DNA of 63,875 nt, from NCBI GenBank assembly GCA_016789005.1, contig JAEURA010000352.1:1-63875 (forward strand), in the 5' to 3' direction. Both the position numbers and the translations under genes were made by a program. Positions 19,886-29,750 of the stretch are shown one piece after another. Below the pieces are notes generated by a model. That model ran no database searches. It saw nothing but the letters and a program-made list of their open reading frames with translations, and was not told the origin of the DNA. How positions within the stretch are numbered: position 1 is the stretch's first letter; each line of letters begins with the position of its first letter. The DNA is from Anaerolineae bacterium. GTDB taxonomy: Bacteria; Chloroflexota; Anaerolineae; Aggregatilineales; Phototrophicaceae.

Positions 19886-20176
19886 CTACTGAACAGTCGT
19901 ATCTTTCTTCTGCGGAAGCTGTTCGTAGACGCTGATCTGCTGACGCCCCGGCTTGCCACGCACCTTTTCGAACACCACAAATCCCTGTATCTTGGAGAAG
20001 ATCGTGTGATCTTTACCGATGCCGACGTTTTCACCAGGATGGAATTCGGTCCCGCGCTGGCGAACGATGATGTTGCCCGGAATAACCAGCTCGCCGCCGA
20101 AGCGCTTCACGCCCAGACGCTGCGAATTGCTGTCACGCCCGTTGCGGCTGGAACCACCGCCCTTTTTGTGAGCCAT
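19886..20176 (-). CDS. rpmA: Ribosomal protein L27
   Basis: 96-residue L27 of the large subunit, whose N-terminal tail reaches the peptidyl-transferase centre. It starts [20 protein letters not shown], with no N-terminal extension needing cleavage, and contains [21 protein letters not shown] and the [14 protein letters not shown] segment. It follows rplU by 23 bases, the common rplU-rpmA arrangement. Confidence 0.98.
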   Translation of the reverse strand: MAHKKGGGSSRNGRDSNSQRLGVKRFGGELVIPGNIIVRQRGTEFHPGENVGIGKDHTIFSKIQGFVVFEKVRGKPGRQQISVYEQLPQKKDTTVQ

Positions 20177-20199
20177 TCTTCACCTCGATCAATCTGACT

Positions 20200-20511
20200 T
20201 TAGACGCTAATTCCGTCAATACGAAGGCGGGTGTAATAATGCCGATGACCGCGCTTGCGGCGGAATTTGGTGCGCTGACGGTACTTGAACACGATAACCT
20301 TTGCAGCGCGAAACTGCGCGACGACCGTGGCTGCGACCGAGGCTCCACTGACAGTTGGCTGACCGATAACCGTCGCATCGCCGTCGGCGACCAGGAGGAC
20401 ATCGTTCAGGGCAAGTTTGTCATCGACAACGTTCGGCATCCGCTCGACATCGATGATCGAGCCGGTCTCTACCCGATATTGGCGTCCACCGACGCGGACA
20501 ACTGCATACAT
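20200..20511 (-). CDS. rplU: Ribosomal protein L21
   Basis: 103-residue L21 of the large subunit. It begins MYAVVRVGGRQYRVETGSII and ends with the signature KFRRKRGHRHYYTRLRI. ATG 20511 is chosen by family length; the frame runs 27 codons further upstream without homology. It is the first gene of rplU-rpmA-rpmE and has a strong promoter about 100 bases upstream with a structured leader between. Confidence 0.97.
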   Translation of the reverse strand: MYAVVRVGGRQYRVETGSIIDVERMPNVVDDKLALNDVLLVADGDATVIGQPTVSGASVAATVVAQFRAAKVIVFKYRQRTKFRRKRGHRHYYTRLRIDGISV

Positions 20512-20608
20512 ATGTATCCCCAATCTTCGCTTTTCGCCGCCGCCCATGCTGTGCAGGAACGACGGGGAAAATTGGCTGAGAAAGCTCAGCAAGAAACAGA
20601 GTTAACAA
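20512..20608 (-). promoter_or_regulatory. Possible L21 leader RNA
   Basis: The ~97-base untranslated leader of rplU contains a perfect 6-bp stem, GCTGAG/CTCAGC with a 4-base loop (20575-20590), followed by CAATTTTCCCC. It could be a weak attenuator or a ribosomal-protein binding site; autoregulatory L21 leaders are known in several phyla. I cannot match a consensus. Confidence 0.35.
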
Positions 20609-20615
20609 GGGGGAA

Positions 20616-20644
20616 ATTGTACGTTTGGCGCGTGCGAAGGTCAA
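20616..20644 (-). promoter_or_regulatory. Sigma-70-type promoter of rplU-rpmA-rpmE
   Basis: On the minus strand TTGACC (20644-20639), a 17-base spacer and TACAAT (20621-20616). Close to consensus at ideal spacing, about 100 bases before rplU. Confidence 0.8.
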
Positions 20645-20668
20645 TGCACGTTTTCGGCACTTTCGGCG

Positions 20669-21736
20669 TCACACGATCAGCATGGCGTCACCGAATGAAA
20701 AGAACCGATATCCTTCGCGCTTGGCGGTTTCGTAGGCGGCGCGCACCTGCTCCAGCCCGGCGAAGGCACTGACCATCATCAGGAGGGATGAGCGGGGCAG
20801 GTGGAAGTTGGTGATCATCCCATCAACGACACGCCATCGGTAACCGGGGAAAATGAAAAGCCGCGTATCGGCATCGAAAGCGGTTACAGGGCGCCAGGGA
20901 CAGGCGTCGGGCGAAAGCTCCGGGTGTTCCGGATCGCCCCCCTCACTCAGTATGCCTGCTGTTTCAAGCGTGCGGGCAGACGTAGTTCCGACAGCGATGA
21001 TGCGCCCGCCCGCGAGCTTGGCATCGTTGATGACTTTCGCATCGGCTGGCGACAAAGACGCGCGTTCGCTGTGTATCCTGTGGTCGGTGATCGTTTCAAC
21101 CTTCACCGGTTGGAAGGTATCCAAGCCAATGTGAAGGACGCAGTGCGCGAGCTTGATACCCTGCTGCTTGAGACTGAACAGCAGGTCGGGTGTGAAGTGA
21201 AGCCCGGCGGTTGGCGCTGCCGCTGATCCTGCTTCCCGGCTGTACACCGTCTGATAGCGTTCAGGATCAGTGAGGGGCGCGGAAATGTATGGGGGCAGCG
21301 GCGTTACGCCTAACTGTGAGAGATATTCACCCAGCGGACGGCTGAACCGAAGCGTTCGCTCGCCATCCTCAGAGGCTCCGGTGAGCTCCACCTCAAGGTC
21401 CACCTGATCAAAGCGCAGCCGCGTGCCGACGCGGACGTTCCGCCCGCCCACCAGGGCGTGCCACTGGGAATCGTCGATCTGGCGCAGGAGCAGAATTTCG
21501 ACTTTGCCACCTGAGCCGGCTTTGTAGGCGTGAAGTCTCGCAGGAATAACACGGGTGGTATTCAATACCAGAACATCGTTCGGACGGAGGAAGCTTCCAA
21601 GCTCAAAGAAACGATGATGCGCTACCGCTCCTGATGCGCGGTCAAGGACCATAAGTCGCGAGGTGTCGCGCGGATCAGCGGGCGTCTGGGCGATATAGTG
21701 ATCAGGCAGGTCATAATCGAATTGGCTAAGTTTCAT
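20669..21736 (-). CDS. queA: tRNA ribosyltransferase-isomerase QueA
   Basis: Transfers and isomerises the ribosyl part of S-adenosylmethionine onto preQ1 at tRNA position 34 in queuosine synthesis. The 355-residue protein starts MKLSQFDYDLPDHYIAQTPA. It contains PADPRDTSRLMVLDR, NDVLVLNTTRVIPARL, AAPTAGLHFTPDLL, the GLDTFQPVKVE stretch and NFHLPRSSLLMMVSAFAG. All are typical of QueA. It follows ruvB by 15 bases on the same strand, a common ruvB-queA pairing. Confidence 0.97.
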   Translation of the reverse strand: MKLSQFDYDLPDHYIAQTPADPRDTSRLMVLDRASGAVAHHRFFELGSFLRPNDVLVLNTTRVIPARLHAYKAGSGGKVEILLLRQIDDSQWHALVGGRNVRVGTRLRFDQVDLEVELTGASEDGERTLRFSRPLGEYLSQLGVTPLPPYISAPLTDPERYQTVYSREAGSAAAPTAGLHFTPDLLFSLKQQGIKLAHCVLHIGLDTFQPVKVETITDHRIHSERASLSPADAKVINDAKLAGGRIIAVGTTSARTLETAGILSEGGDPEHPELSPDACPWRPVTAFDADTRLFIFPGYRWRVVDGMITNFHLPRSSLLMMVSAFAGLEQVRAAYETAKREGYRFFSFGDAMLIV

Positions 21737-21751
21737 GAAGCACACTGACGA

Positions 21752-22792
21752 CTAGAAAAGTCGGGTTTGTCCACCATCATCGGAACGATTTGGAGCGCTG
21801 TAGGGGATGCCCATGTGTTCATAGGCGCGGGCAGTGGCAACCCGCCCGCGAGGCGTGCGTTTCAGAAAACCCAGCTGCATCAGATAGGGTTCATAAACGT
21901 CTTCGATGGTGCTGCTGTCCTCGTTGATCGACGCTGCAATCGTTGGCAATCCGACAGGGCCACCCTCGTAGGCATTGATAATGGCGTCAAGCACGCGGCG
22001 GTCGATGTCATCGAGTCCCAGAAAGTCGATGCCCATCAACGCCAGTGCTTCGCCGGCAACGGGACCGGTGATGATGCTTCCAGCGCGCGTCTGCGCGAAG
22101 TCGCGAGCGCGGCGAAGAAGCCGCAATCCTACGCGGGGTGTTCCCCGTGCGCGTCGGGCGATCTCGGTCAATCCCTCAGCGGTGATTTCGATGTTCAGCA
22201 TTTTCGCAGCGCGCTCCACAATCAGCTCCATTGACTGCTGATCGTAGAAGTCGAGCCGGAAACGGGCGCCGAAGCGGTCGCGAAGCGGACCGGCGAGCAG
22301 CGCCAGCTGCGTTGTCGCGCCGATCACCGTGAAACGAGGCAGATTAAGCCGAACGTTCTTGGCTGCGGGTCCCTTGCCGATGACAATATCGAGCACGAAG
22401 TCTTCCATTGCGGGATAGAGGATTTCCTCCACAGCGCGCCCCAAGCGATGTATCTCGTCAATGAAGAGGACATCGCCGGACTTCATGTGGGTCAGAAGCG
22501 CCGCCAGGTCGCCAGCGCGCTCAATCGAAGGACCGGCAGTGATACGGATATTGGCGCTCAACTCGTTGGCGATGATGTGCGCCAGTGAGGTTTTGCCCAA
22601 ACCCGGAGGACCGTAGAACAGCATATGGTCGGGCGGCTCGCTGCGAACCTTTGCGGCTTCCAGCATAATCTTGAGATTTTCTCGAACCCGATCTTGCCCG
22701 ATGAGGTCGTGGAGCATCTTGGGACGCAGGGCGATATTGTCGCGCTCGTCCGACAGCCGTTTTCCACTCACTACACGCCCATCATCCGCCAT
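21752..22792 (-). CDS. ruvB: Holliday junction helicase RuvB
   Basis: AAA+ motor that drives branch migration of Holliday junctions with RuvA. The 346-residue protein has Walker [16 protein letters not shown], Walker [11 protein letters not shown], sensor 1 in VIGATTQ, the DRFG arginine-finger region, sensor 2 in [13 protein letters not shown], and the C-terminal winged helix ([13 protein letters not shown]). ruvA and ruvC are not in the window. First gene of the ruvB-queA unit. Confidence 0.98.
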   Translation of the reverse strand: MADDGRVVSGKRLSDERDNIALRPKMLHDLIGQDRVRENLKIMLEAAKVRSEPPDHMLFYGPPGLGKTSLAHIIANELSANIRITAGPSIERAGDLAALLTHMKSGDVLFIDEIHRLGRAVEEILYPAMEDFVLDIVIGKGPAAKNVRLNLPRFTVIGATTQLALLAGPLRDRFGARFRLDFYDQQSMELIVERAAKMLNIEITAEGLTEIARRARGTPRVGLRLLRRARDFAQTRAGSIITGPVAGEALALMGIDFLGLDDIDRRVLDAIINAYEGGPVGLPTIAASINEDSSTIEDVYEPYLMQLGFLKRTPRGRVATARAYEHMGIPYSAPNRSDDGGQTRLF

Positions 22793-22839
22793 TACGTCTG
22801 TCTCATGGTTGGGTAAACTGCATAAATGTTCGAGAGTTT

Positions 22840-22867
22840 AGTATAGCGGATGGAGGGACGAAAGCAA
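22840..22867 (-). promoter_or_regulatory. Promoter of ruvB-queA
   Basis: Minus strand TTGCTT (22867-22862), 16-base spacer, TATACT (22845-22840), about 45 bases before ruvB. Confidence 0.6.
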
Positions 22868-22878
22868 TATGTGAAGCT

Positions 22879-22907
22879 TTGACTTCACCGATCCTGCGAC
22901 GTACAAT
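22879..22907 (+). promoter_or_regulatory. Promoter of upp-wecA-like unit
   Basis: TTGACT (22879-22884), 17-base spacer, TACAAT (22902-22907). Transcription should begin near 22914, about 30 bases before the upp start codon. Confidence 0.75.
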
Positions 22908-22944
22908 TCGCCCAGGTTGACCGTATGAAAAGGACGGAGCGTTG

Positions 22945-23568
22945 ATGTCGCAAGTTCATGTCTCCCAGCATCCGCTGGTGGCGCACAAACTCACGGTACT
23001 TCGCGATGAGCAAACCGATCATCGCAGCTTTCGCGAACTGATGCGTGAACTCGCACTACTGCTGGTCTACGAGGCGACGCAGGATGTGAGACTCAACCCG
23101 CGGCAGGTCAAGACGCCGATGGGGTATGCACAGGGGAGCAAGCTTGTCGATGCTATCGGACTCGTTCCGGTACTTCGGGCAGGACTGGGTATGGTCGAGG
23201 GAGCGTTGATGCTTCTCCCGAGTGTGCAGGTCTGGCACATCGGTCTGTATCGCGATGAGCATACCCTGCGACCAGTCCAGTACTACAACCGTTTGCCAGA
23301 TGCTCCAACTGTCGAGGTCTGCCTAATTCTCGACCCGATGCTGGCGACGGGCGGATCGGCAGTCGCTACCGTAGACATTCTCAAGAAGTGGGGTGTTCCG
23401 CGCATCAAGTACGTCGGATTGATCGCTGCTCCGGAAGGTGTCAAGCGGCTGAGCGAAGCTCATCCTGACGTGCCGATTCACATTGCGGCGATTGACGAGC
23501 GCCTGAACGAAGTGGGATTCATCGTTCCGGGTCTGGGGGATGCAGGGGATCGTCAGTTCGGTACATGA
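22945..23568 (+). CDS. upp: Uracil phosphoribosyltransferase
   Basis: Salvages uracil with PRPP to give UMP. The 207-residue protein has [19 protein letters not shown] at the N-terminus, [11 protein letters not shown], the PRPP loop [13 protein letters not shown], and the uracil-binding end [21 protein letters not shown]. It is full length. ATG 22945 is preferred over an adjacent TTG one codon earlier; GGACGGAG is the likely ribosome-binding site. It overlaps the next gene by ATGA. Confidence 0.97.
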   Translation: MSQVHVSQHPLVAHKLTVLRDEQTDHRSFRELMRELALLLVYEATQDVRLNPRQVKTPMGYAQGSKLVDAIGLVPVLRAGLGMVEGALMLLPSVQVWHIGLYRDEHTLRPVQYYNRLPDAPTVEVCLILDPMLATGGSAVATVDILKKWGVPRIKYVGLIAAPEGVKRLSEAHPDVPIHIAAIDERLNEVGFIVPGLGDAGDRQFGT

Positions 23569-24728
23569 GTACATCAGACAGCTATCTGCTGGTGCCGCTG
23601 CTGGCAATCGGAGTTTCGCTCGTCCTGACGCCGTTCGCTGATGTGGCAGGAAGGCGCTGGAGGATCATCGCCAGGTTTGGCGGACGTCGTCTGAGCCAAG
23701 GTGATGCGCGGCGCGTCTCCAAGCTGGGGGGGCTTGCACTATACGGCAGTTTCACGATTTCAGTGCTGGCGGCGCAACTTCTGCCTGTTCCTCGGCTAGA
23801 CCCTTATGAAGTCATCCGCCTGACGGGACTGATACTCGGCGGCACTGTCATTTTCGCAGTTGGGCTGCTGGATGACATCTTTGAGCTGTCGCCGCTGCAA
23901 CAATTCCTGGGGCAGTTCGCGGCGGCTTCTATCGCCATCGTCTTTCAAATCTTTATCGAGTTTGTGAATAATCCATTCACCGGGGCGCAAACTGCGCCCT
24001 GGTCATTTCTGGTGACCGTCGGGATTAGCTTCTTCTGGCTGGTTGGCATGATGAATACGGTCAACTGGCTGGATGGCGCCGATGGTCTGGCAGCCGGTGT
24101 TGCTTGCATTGCCGGACTGATCCTCTTTGCGAACAGCGCATTTCGCGTCAACCCTCCTCAAGCCAGTGTGAGTCTGCTTCACCTTGCCCTGGTCGGCGCT
24201 TCGTTAGGTTTCCTGATCTTCAACTTCCACCCGGCGCGAATCATCATGGGCGGAGGCGCGCCGTTTCTGGGTTTTGTCCTCGGTTCGCTCTCGATCATTG
24301 GCGGTGCGAAGATGGCGACCATCCTGCTGGTCATGGGTCTGCCCCTCCTGGACAGCCTGTGGCAGGTCCTCAGCCGGCTGCGGCAGGGAAAGAATCCTTT
24401 TCAGGGAGATCGTGGACACCTGCATTTTCGCCTTCAAGATATGGGTGTCAGCACGAAAGTGATGGTGTTAGGTTACTATCTCTTCTGCGCGGTGTTTGGC
24501 GGCTTGACGCTGGTCACCACCAGCCAGGTATTCAAGTTCATCGTGATGAGCCTGATGGCGGTCATCGCGCTGATTGGCTTCTGGTTCGTGAACCGCAGCT
24601 ACAGTTCAGGAGCTTCCTCTTCCACAGACGCCGGAGATAGGGCTGCCGCTCCCGGCGGCTTGTCTCCAGCTGCTTCGGATGAAACCGGAGAGCCTGCGTC
24701 ACTGTCTTCTTCAGTCTCCTCAGAGTGA
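23565..24728 (+). CDS. WecA/TagO-like undecaprenyl-phosphate glycosyl-1-phosphate transferase
   Basis: Polytopic membrane enzyme (about ten helices) that moves a sugar-1-phosphate from a UDP-sugar to undecaprenyl phosphate, starting a cell-surface polymer. Family motifs are GLLDDIFEL, the [15 protein letters not shown] region and the histidine motif [10 protein letters not shown]. These place it with WecA/TagO/MraY proteins. The last ~45 residues after the final helix are Ser/Ala/Glu-rich and probably disordered. The C-terminal 130 bases overlap a convergent gene, which is unusual. It is translationally coupled to upp by a 4-base overlap. Confidence 0.9.
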   Translation: MSTSDSYLLVPLLAIGVSLVLTPFADVAGRRWRIIARFGGRRLSQGDARRVSKLGGLALYGSFTISVLAAQLLPVPRLDPYEVIRLTGLILGGTVIFAVGLLDDIFELSPLQQFLGQFAAASIAIVFQIFIEFVNNPFTGAQTAPWSFLVTVGISFFWLVGMMNTVNWLDGADGLAAGVACIAGLILFANSAFRVNPPQASVSLLHLALVGASLGFLIFNFHPARIIMGGGAPFLGFVLGSLSIIGGAKMATILLVMGLPLLDSLWQVLSRLRQGKNPFQGDRGHLHFRLQDMGVSTKVMVLGYYLFCAVFGGLTLVTTSQVFKFIVMSLMAVIALIGFWFVNRSYSSGASSSTDAGDRAAAPGGLSPAASDETGEPASLSSSVSSE

Positions 24729-25831
24729 TGGGGTGCGTCTTGCCCGGCGACTGAGACCCGCTGCGTGGACTTCGAAAGACCCACTTTGTTGTTCGGCGGC
24801 GGCGCTGTCATCCCAGGCTTCTCCGGCGCTGCGCCAGAGATCACCAGAGGCGTTTGGCGTGGCGATCCTTCTGACGCAGATACTCCCTGCGTCAAGATGG
24901 ATTGCTCGTCACGGCGGACAGAGACCGCCTGTGCAGCGCCTTTTTCGGGCGCATCCGGGATAGGAAAGGGCAGATTGTAGATCGAAGGCGGACCGGCGAC
25001 CGTCCGTTTAGAGGCAGCTTTCTGCTGTCGTTCGCGGCGCTGCCGCTCCTGTTCCTGCTGGCGGATGCGCTCCTTGCGCGTGACAGCGATGAGCTTGCCA
25101 TTCTGAAAAGTGGCGCTGTCCCCGGTGATGCGCTCGATGACTGCTTCAATCGTGCCCAGGGCGGCAGTGACGATAAGGTCTACCCCAATCACAAAGGCAA
25201 AAGTGAAGCTCAAGATGTTTGCAGCGGTCGTCATGGGGGCTGCGATTGTATTGTTGAACACTTCATCGGCGACACCGAGCAGCGTGAGGACGCCGATACC
25301 TATGCCCAGGACAACGCCAACGATACGCCACCCCCGTAGTGAAGCCCAGGAGGGCATCATGGTGTTGGCGATGGTGAAGACAAGGTAGATCCAAAGCCAA
25401 ATGTCAGGAGCGCTCAGTAGAATGGAGAGCGCTTCTGACAGGTTGTCTGTGGTGTCGGAACCGAGGATTGCCAGTGCTTCTGGGACGCGAAGTACGCTTT
25501 GGTTGACGGCGTAGATGAGAACCAGTCCGACCAAGAATGGGGCAACGCTGATGACCGCTGTGCGAAACTCACCAGCGCCGCGATGGACTCGGACGAAATT
25601 GAGTTTCAACTCAGCAATCTGCTGCTCGTCCGGCAGTTTGATCGCGCGATCTGCACGAACATTGAGCAACCCTGCGACCAGCCAGCGAACCATCTCATGC
25701 AGGAAGACTCCCGGAAGGAAAAAGGTGTAGTAGAGCAGGGTGGTTGTCCGCTGCTTTTTGGTGATGAGCCAACCGACCTTGAAGACGTGCTCGTGTAGCC
25801 AGCGCTCAAGGCGCCGCATCGCGTAAAGCAA
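24599..25831 (-). CDS. Membrane protein with long disordered tail, unknown
   Basis: 410 residues counted from TTG 25831. The first ~235 residues contain about six hydrophobic helices with no family I recognise (LPGVFLHEMVRWLVAGLLNV suggests a membrane-embedded HE pair). A Glu/Arg/Gln-rich coiled stretch (about 260-285) follows, then a Pro/Ser/Glu-rich tail. The start is uncertain. An ATG lies at 25819, yet the frame upstream (to about 25870) reads like a membrane helix (LIEVVAPWLIAAVLLYA) without any ATG, GTG or TTG, so a CTG start near 25870-25876 after AAAGG is possible. It is the last gene of the glycolytic run. Confidence 0.75.
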   Translation of the reverse strand: MLYAMRRLERWLHEHVFKVGWLITKKQRTTTLLYYTFFLPGVFLHEMVRWLVAGLLNVRADRAIKLPDEQQIAELKLNFVRVHRGAGEFRTAVISVAPFLVGLVLIYAVNQSVLRVPEALAILGSDTTDNLSEALSILLSAPDIWLWIYLVFTIANTMMPSWASLRGWRIVGVVLGIGIGVLTLLGVADEVFNNTIAAPMTTAANILSFTFAFVIGVDLIVTAALGTIEAVIERITGDSATFQNGKLIAVTRKERIRQQEQERQRRERQQKAASKRTVAGPPSIYNLPFPIPDAPEKGAAQAVSVRRDEQSILTQGVSASEGSPRQTPLVISGAAPEKPGMTAPPPNNKVGLSKSTQRVSVAGQDAPHHSEETEEDSDAGSPVSSEAAGDKPPGAAALSPASVEEEAPEL

Positions 25832-25878
25832 TACGGCGGCGATGAGCCAGGGAGCGACGACCTCGATCAGAGACAGAC

Positions 25879-26649
25879 CTAACTGCCTTTCGCGCGCGAC
25901 GCAGCTTCCACCAGCTTGGTGAAATCATCCAGCTTGAGCGATGCCCCCCCCACTAGTGCGCCGTCAACATCGGGCTGGCTCATGTAATCCGCCATGTTGT
26001 CCGGTTTTACGCTGCCGCCGTACTGAATGCGCACCAAATCTGCAACCTGCACCCCATAGAGTTCCTCCAGGGTCTTGCGGATTGTGCCGCCGATGATCTG
26101 CTGCGCCACAGCACTGCTTGCGCTCTTGCCGGTGCCAATCGCCCAGATCGGTTCATAAGCGAGGACAATGCTGGGCATGGACTGCGAATCAATCCCCTGT
26201 AAGGCGGCACGAACCTGTCCGCTCACGAATGCATCGGTGTCGCCGGCATCGTTCTGCGCCAGGCTTTCGCCAACGGCGATGATCGGCTTCAGACCATGCG
26301 CAAGGAGCGCCTTTGCTTTGCGGTTGATCATCTCATCTGTTTCGCCGAGATAGGCGCGGCACTCAGAATGTCCAATGATGACGTATTCCGCAAGCCCCAC
26401 CAGCATGGGAGGCGCAATCTGGGATGTATACGCTCCCTGATCCTCCCAGTGCACGTTCTGCGCTCCCACCTTGATAGGCGTTCCGACCACTGCTTCAGCA
26501 ACGCCAGCGAGGGCGACGAATGGCGGGCAGACGACTCGTTCCACATTCGAGTACGCGGCGATACGCAACGCGAGTTCTCTGACGAAAGACGCCGCCTCGC
26601 TGTTCGTCTTATACATTTTCCAGTTGCCGGCGACAATCGGGGTCCGCAT
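25879..26649 (-). CDS. tpiA: Triosephosphate isomerase
   Basis: Interconverts dihydroxyacetone phosphate and glyceraldehyde 3-phosphate. 256 residues with the active-site lysine in VAGNWKMYKTN, the histidine in IIGHSECRAYLGE, the base glutamate and loop 6 in AYEPIWAIGTGKSAS, and the phosphate site YGGSVKPDN and GALVGGASL. It lies 18 bases after a Ser/Thr kinase gene in the yvcK-gap-pgk-kinase-tpiA run. Confidence 0.97.
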   Translation of the reverse strand: MRTPIVAGNWKMYKTNSEAASFVRELALRIAAYSNVERVVCPPFVALAGVAEAVVGTPIKVGAQNVHWEDQGAYTSQIAPPMLVGLAEYVIIGHSECRAYLGETDEMINRKAKALLAHGLKPIIAVGESLAQNDAGDTDAFVSGQVRAALQGIDSQSMPSIVLAYEPIWAIGTGKSASSAVAQQIIGGTIRKTLEELYGVQVADLVRIQYGGSVKPDNMADYMSQPDVDGALVGGASLKLDDFTKLVEAASRAKGS

Positions 26650-26667
26650 ATGTTTCTAGTCCTTGTT

Positions 26668-28419
26668 CTATTGAGGTAAGGTGATCAGGTTCAGCTGTGC
26701 GGCCTGCTGAACCCATTCTGGCGCATCGACGGCACTACGCGCAAGATTCCATTCAGCTTTCGCTTGGTCGAACTCCTCCTGCCGGAAACGAAGCTCGCCA
26801 AGGATGAGGTGAGCCTCCGGCAGCGAGCTTTCCTGAGCAAGTGCCCGAAAAATCGTGAGCTCGGCGAGCCGGTAGTTCTCAGTCACGATGAACGCTCGCG
26901 CGATCAAAGACGCGATCAAAGGCGAGACCTCTTGGCGCAATTCCTGAGTGACCCCCAGGATTTCCCCTGCCGAAAGACGACTCGCCTCCCCGGCGAGGCG
27001 ATAGAGGACTTGCCCTACCTGGTCTCGCACTACCGGATACTGGCTGGTAGTGCCAGCATCTTCGAGAATCTGGGCGAAGATGCGGATTGCTGTGGCATAT
27101 TGCCTCGACCTGAGGCTGATTTCCGCTGCGGTGAGCCAGTAGGACAGCAATCTGTCTGTATACGCTGCGCCTTCCTGCAAAGTTGCTTCGGCTCTGTGAG
27201 CCAGTCCGTCGGCAAACTGCGCTTGTGCCAATTCCAAATAAGCAAGGGGGTCTTCGGGCGCTTCGCGGCGGTTCAACTGAGCTTCAATGAGACTAACCTC
27301 CCGAACCTCGATCATGGGTATCTGGGCGGTTTCTGGATCCGGCGCGCCGGACCTTTGTCTCATCGCCGCAACTCCAAGGAAGACTGCCGCAATCAGACAC
27401 AACGCAAGACCAACGATGACTGCCTGTGGCATGCGTGGACGGCGCGATGGTGACGATCCTGTTTGAGTAGTGCTGCTCGAAACCAGTATTGGGCGAGTGG
27501 GGTGAGGTTGAAGAGGAAGGACATCTGGTTCTCCCTTCGGGATGGGGAGTCCTTCGCTGTGATCTCCTCGCTTGGAAGAGGCAGTTGCAGCGAGCAGATG
27601 TTCGGATCGGTAAGCCTCTTCCATCGCAGCGATCAGCTCTCCGGCGCGATCAAACCGCTGCTCGCGATCTTTTGCCAGCGCGCGCAGCAGCACTGCTTCG
27701 ACACTGTCAGGAATGTTTGGGTTGACCAGGCGCGGCCGCGGGAGGTCGGTATGTACGTGATTCTGCAAGATTGTATAAGGGGTCCCAGCGCTGAACGGAA
27801 CTCTGCCAGTCAGCATTTCGTATAACACTACTCCCAAAGAATAGTTATCGGCACGGCGATCAACGCCGTGCCCTAGGACCTGTTCCGGCGCAATATAGTA
27901 GGGCGTGCCAAGAAGCATCCCCTCACTTATTGTACTGTCGGGGGCGTGGGTCACTCGCGCCAGTCCGAAGTCGCTCAGATATGGCGTCCCTTGCTCATCT
28001 AGGAGGATGTTTGACGGCTTGACATCGCGATGGAGCACGTTACGGTCGTGGGCATAGTCAAGCGCAGCAGCGACCTGTCTGCATATCTCTACGATCCTGT
28101 CAGGCGAGAGAGAACCTTGTGTCAACACCGACTTCAGGGTTGGGCCGCCTATCAACTTCATGATCAGAAAAGGGGTATCACCCGAGTCATCGAAATCATA
28201 GATGGGGACAATGTTCGGATGATCTAGTGCGCCGACGATCTGTGCCTCGCGCAAGAATCGCTGACGGAAGTCAGCGTCTACGCCGATATGAATCACCTTT
28301 AGGGCAACAGTGCGATTCATGCGATCGTGGGTTGCGCGATAAACGGATGCCGTACCGCCACTGCCCAGAACGCCCTGGATGACATATAACCCGATTCGAT
28401 CTCCCGGAGAGAGCGCCAT
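26668..28419 (-). CDS. Membrane Ser/Thr protein kinase with TPR-like C-terminus
   Basis: 583-residue Hanks-type kinase. The catalytic domain covers about 8-275: glycine loop GVLGSGGTASVY, lysine 41 in VALKVI, HRDVKPSN at about 130, DFGLAR at about 150, and the GTPYYIAPEQ activation segment. One membrane helix follows (about 350-372, IVGLALCLIAAVFLGVAAM). The C-terminal ~200 residues show helical repeats of TPR type, which would lie outside if the kinase is cytosolic. It sits between pgk and tpiA on the same strand, so it may be co-expressed with glycolysis. ATG 28419 gives the kinase-domain start. Confidence 0.9.
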   Translation of the reverse strand: MALSPGDRIGLYVIQGVLGSGGTASVYRATHDRMNRTVALKVIHIGVDADFRQRFLREAQIVGALDHPNIVPIYDFDDSGDTPFLIMKLIGGPTLKSVLTQGSLSPDRIVEICRQVAAALDYAHDRNVLHRDVKPSNILLDEQGTPYLSDFGLARVTHAPDSTISEGMLLGTPYYIAPEQVLGHGVDRRADNYSLGVVLYEMLTGRVPFSAGTPYTILQNHVHTDLPRPRLVNPNIPDSVEAVLLRALAKDREQRFDRAGELIAAMEEAYRSEHLLAATASSKRGDHSEGLPIPKGEPDVLPLQPHPTRPILVSSSTTQTGSSPSRRPRMPQAVIVGLALCLIAAVFLGVAAMRQRSGAPDPETAQIPMIEVREVSLIEAQLNRREAPEDPLAYLELAQAQFADGLAHRAEATLQEGAAYTDRLLSYWLTAAEISLRSRQYATAIRIFAQILEDAGTTSQYPVVRDQVGQVLYRLAGEASRLSAGEILGVTQELRQEVSPLIASLIARAFIVTENYRLAELTIFRALAQESSLPEAHLILGELRFRQEEFDQAKAEWNLARSAVDAPEWVQQAAQLNLITLPQ

Positions 28420-28486
28420 TGCGGATCCATTGATCAACGAGACAGCTATTGTAATACTGTTGGAGGCGAGGAAGATGTATAGATCA

Positions 28487-28521
28487 GGCACGCTGCCGCA
28501 CTAACGAGATGGCAGCGTGCC
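28487..28521 (-). other. Strong hairpin downstream of pgk
   Basis: GGCACGCTGCC (28487-28497) is perfectly complementary to GGCAGCGTGCC (28511-28521), a loop of 13 bases between. It lies 15 bases past the pgk stop. There is no U-tract on the minus strand, so transcript stabilisation or partial termination before the kinase gene is likely. Confidence 0.6.
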
Positions 28522-28536
28522 GGGGTGAATGTCGAG

Positions 28537-29724
28537 CTAGCGGTCGCGCAGGGCTGCGACGCCGGGCAAAGTCTTGCCTTCAAGCATTTCGAGGCTGGCG
28601 CCTCCGCCTGTTGAGACATGACTCACCTTGTCAGCAAGTCCAGCTTCTTCTACAGCGGCAACCGAGTCGCCGCCTCCGATGATCGTCACTGCGCCTTGAG
28701 CGGTGCGGTCCGCCAGGAGCTGGGCAACTTCGCGTGTCCCCGCAGCGAAGGGGTCTTTTTCGAAGACGCCCATTGGTCCATTCCAGACCACTGTCTGCGC
28801 AGATGCCAATTCCTGCGCGAACTGCCTGACAGTTTCCGGTCCGATGTCATAGATCGCCCACCCTTCAGGGACGCCAGCACGAACCGCGATCACCTGAGTC
28901 TGTGCGTCATCGGCGAACTTGTCGCCGAGTACTGCGTCGACGGGAAGGATCAATTTGCCGCCGCTCTTGGCAAGGATCTGACGAGCTGTTTCGACTGCAT
29001 CTGCCTCAACGAGGCTGTTGCCGGTGCTGAATCCCTGTGCTTTGAAGAAGGTGTTCGCCATGCCGCCGCCGATCAACAGGCGGTCGCACTTGGTGAGGAG
29101 CGATTCAATGACCGCGATCTTGTCTGAGACCTTCGCGCCGCCCAGGATAGCGACAAACGGACGCTTCGGGTTTTCGATGGCGCTGGCGAGATAGTTGATC
29201 TCTTTTTCCATCAGGAACCCTGCGACCGAGGGGAGATGCTCGGTGACGCCGACTGTCGAAGAGTGGGCGCGGTGAGCGGAGCCAAAAGCGTCCATGACAA
29301 AAAGGTCGCCGAGTTCCGCCATCTGTGCTGAAAGGGCAGGATCGTTCTTCTCCTCGCCCTTGTAGTATCGGGTGTTCTCCAGCAGAAGAACTCCGCCATT
29401 GGGAAGCGCTTCGGCAGCGTGCCTGGCAGTTTCGCCGACACAGTCTTCGGCGAAGGCGACATCTTTGCCAAGCAGACTGGCAAGGGCACTTGCCACCGGA
29501 CGGAGAGAGAACTTTGGATCAGGACCATCCTTTGGTCGCCCCAGATGGGACATCAAAGCGATGTAACGAGGACCCTGGGCGAGGATGTGCTGTAACGTCG
29601 GCACTGCGGCGCGAATGCGTGTATCGTCGGTGATGACGCCGCCGTCAAGCGGGACGTTGAAATCGACGCGCACCAGGACGCGCTTTCCCCGCAGGTCGAT
29701 ATCGCGAATGGTCATCTTGTTCAT
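28537..29724 (-). CDS. pgk: Phosphoglycerate kinase
   Basis: Makes ATP from 1,3-bisphosphoglycerate. The 395-residue enzyme shows [11 protein letters not shown], the substrate-binding [42 protein letters not shown] and the nucleotide-site [13 protein letters not shown] with [16 protein letters not shown] 29724 has GAGG seven bases upstream. It is flanked on both sides by long perfect hairpins in the transcript. Confidence 0.97.
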   Translation of the reverse strand: MNKMTIRDIDLRGKRVLVRVDFNVPLDGGVITDDTRIRAAVPTLQHILAQGPRYIALMSHLGRPKDGPDPKFSLRPVASALASLLGKDVAFAEDCVGETARHAAEALPNGGVLLLENTRYYKGEEKNDPALSAQMAELGDLFVMDAFGSAHRAHSSTVGVTEHLPSVAGFLMEKEINYLASAIENPKRPFVAILGGAKVSDKIAVIESLLTKCDRLLIGGGMANTFFKAQGFSTGNSLVEADAVETARQILAKSGGKLILPVDAVLGDKFADDAQTQVIAVRAGVPEGWAIYDIGPETVRQFAQELASAQTVVWNGPMGVFEKDPFAAGTREVAQLLADRTAQGAVTIIGGGDSVAAVEEAGLADKVSHVSTGGGASLEMLEGKTLPGVAALRDR

Positions 29725-29750
29725 TGCTGCACCTCTTCAGTTCATACAAG

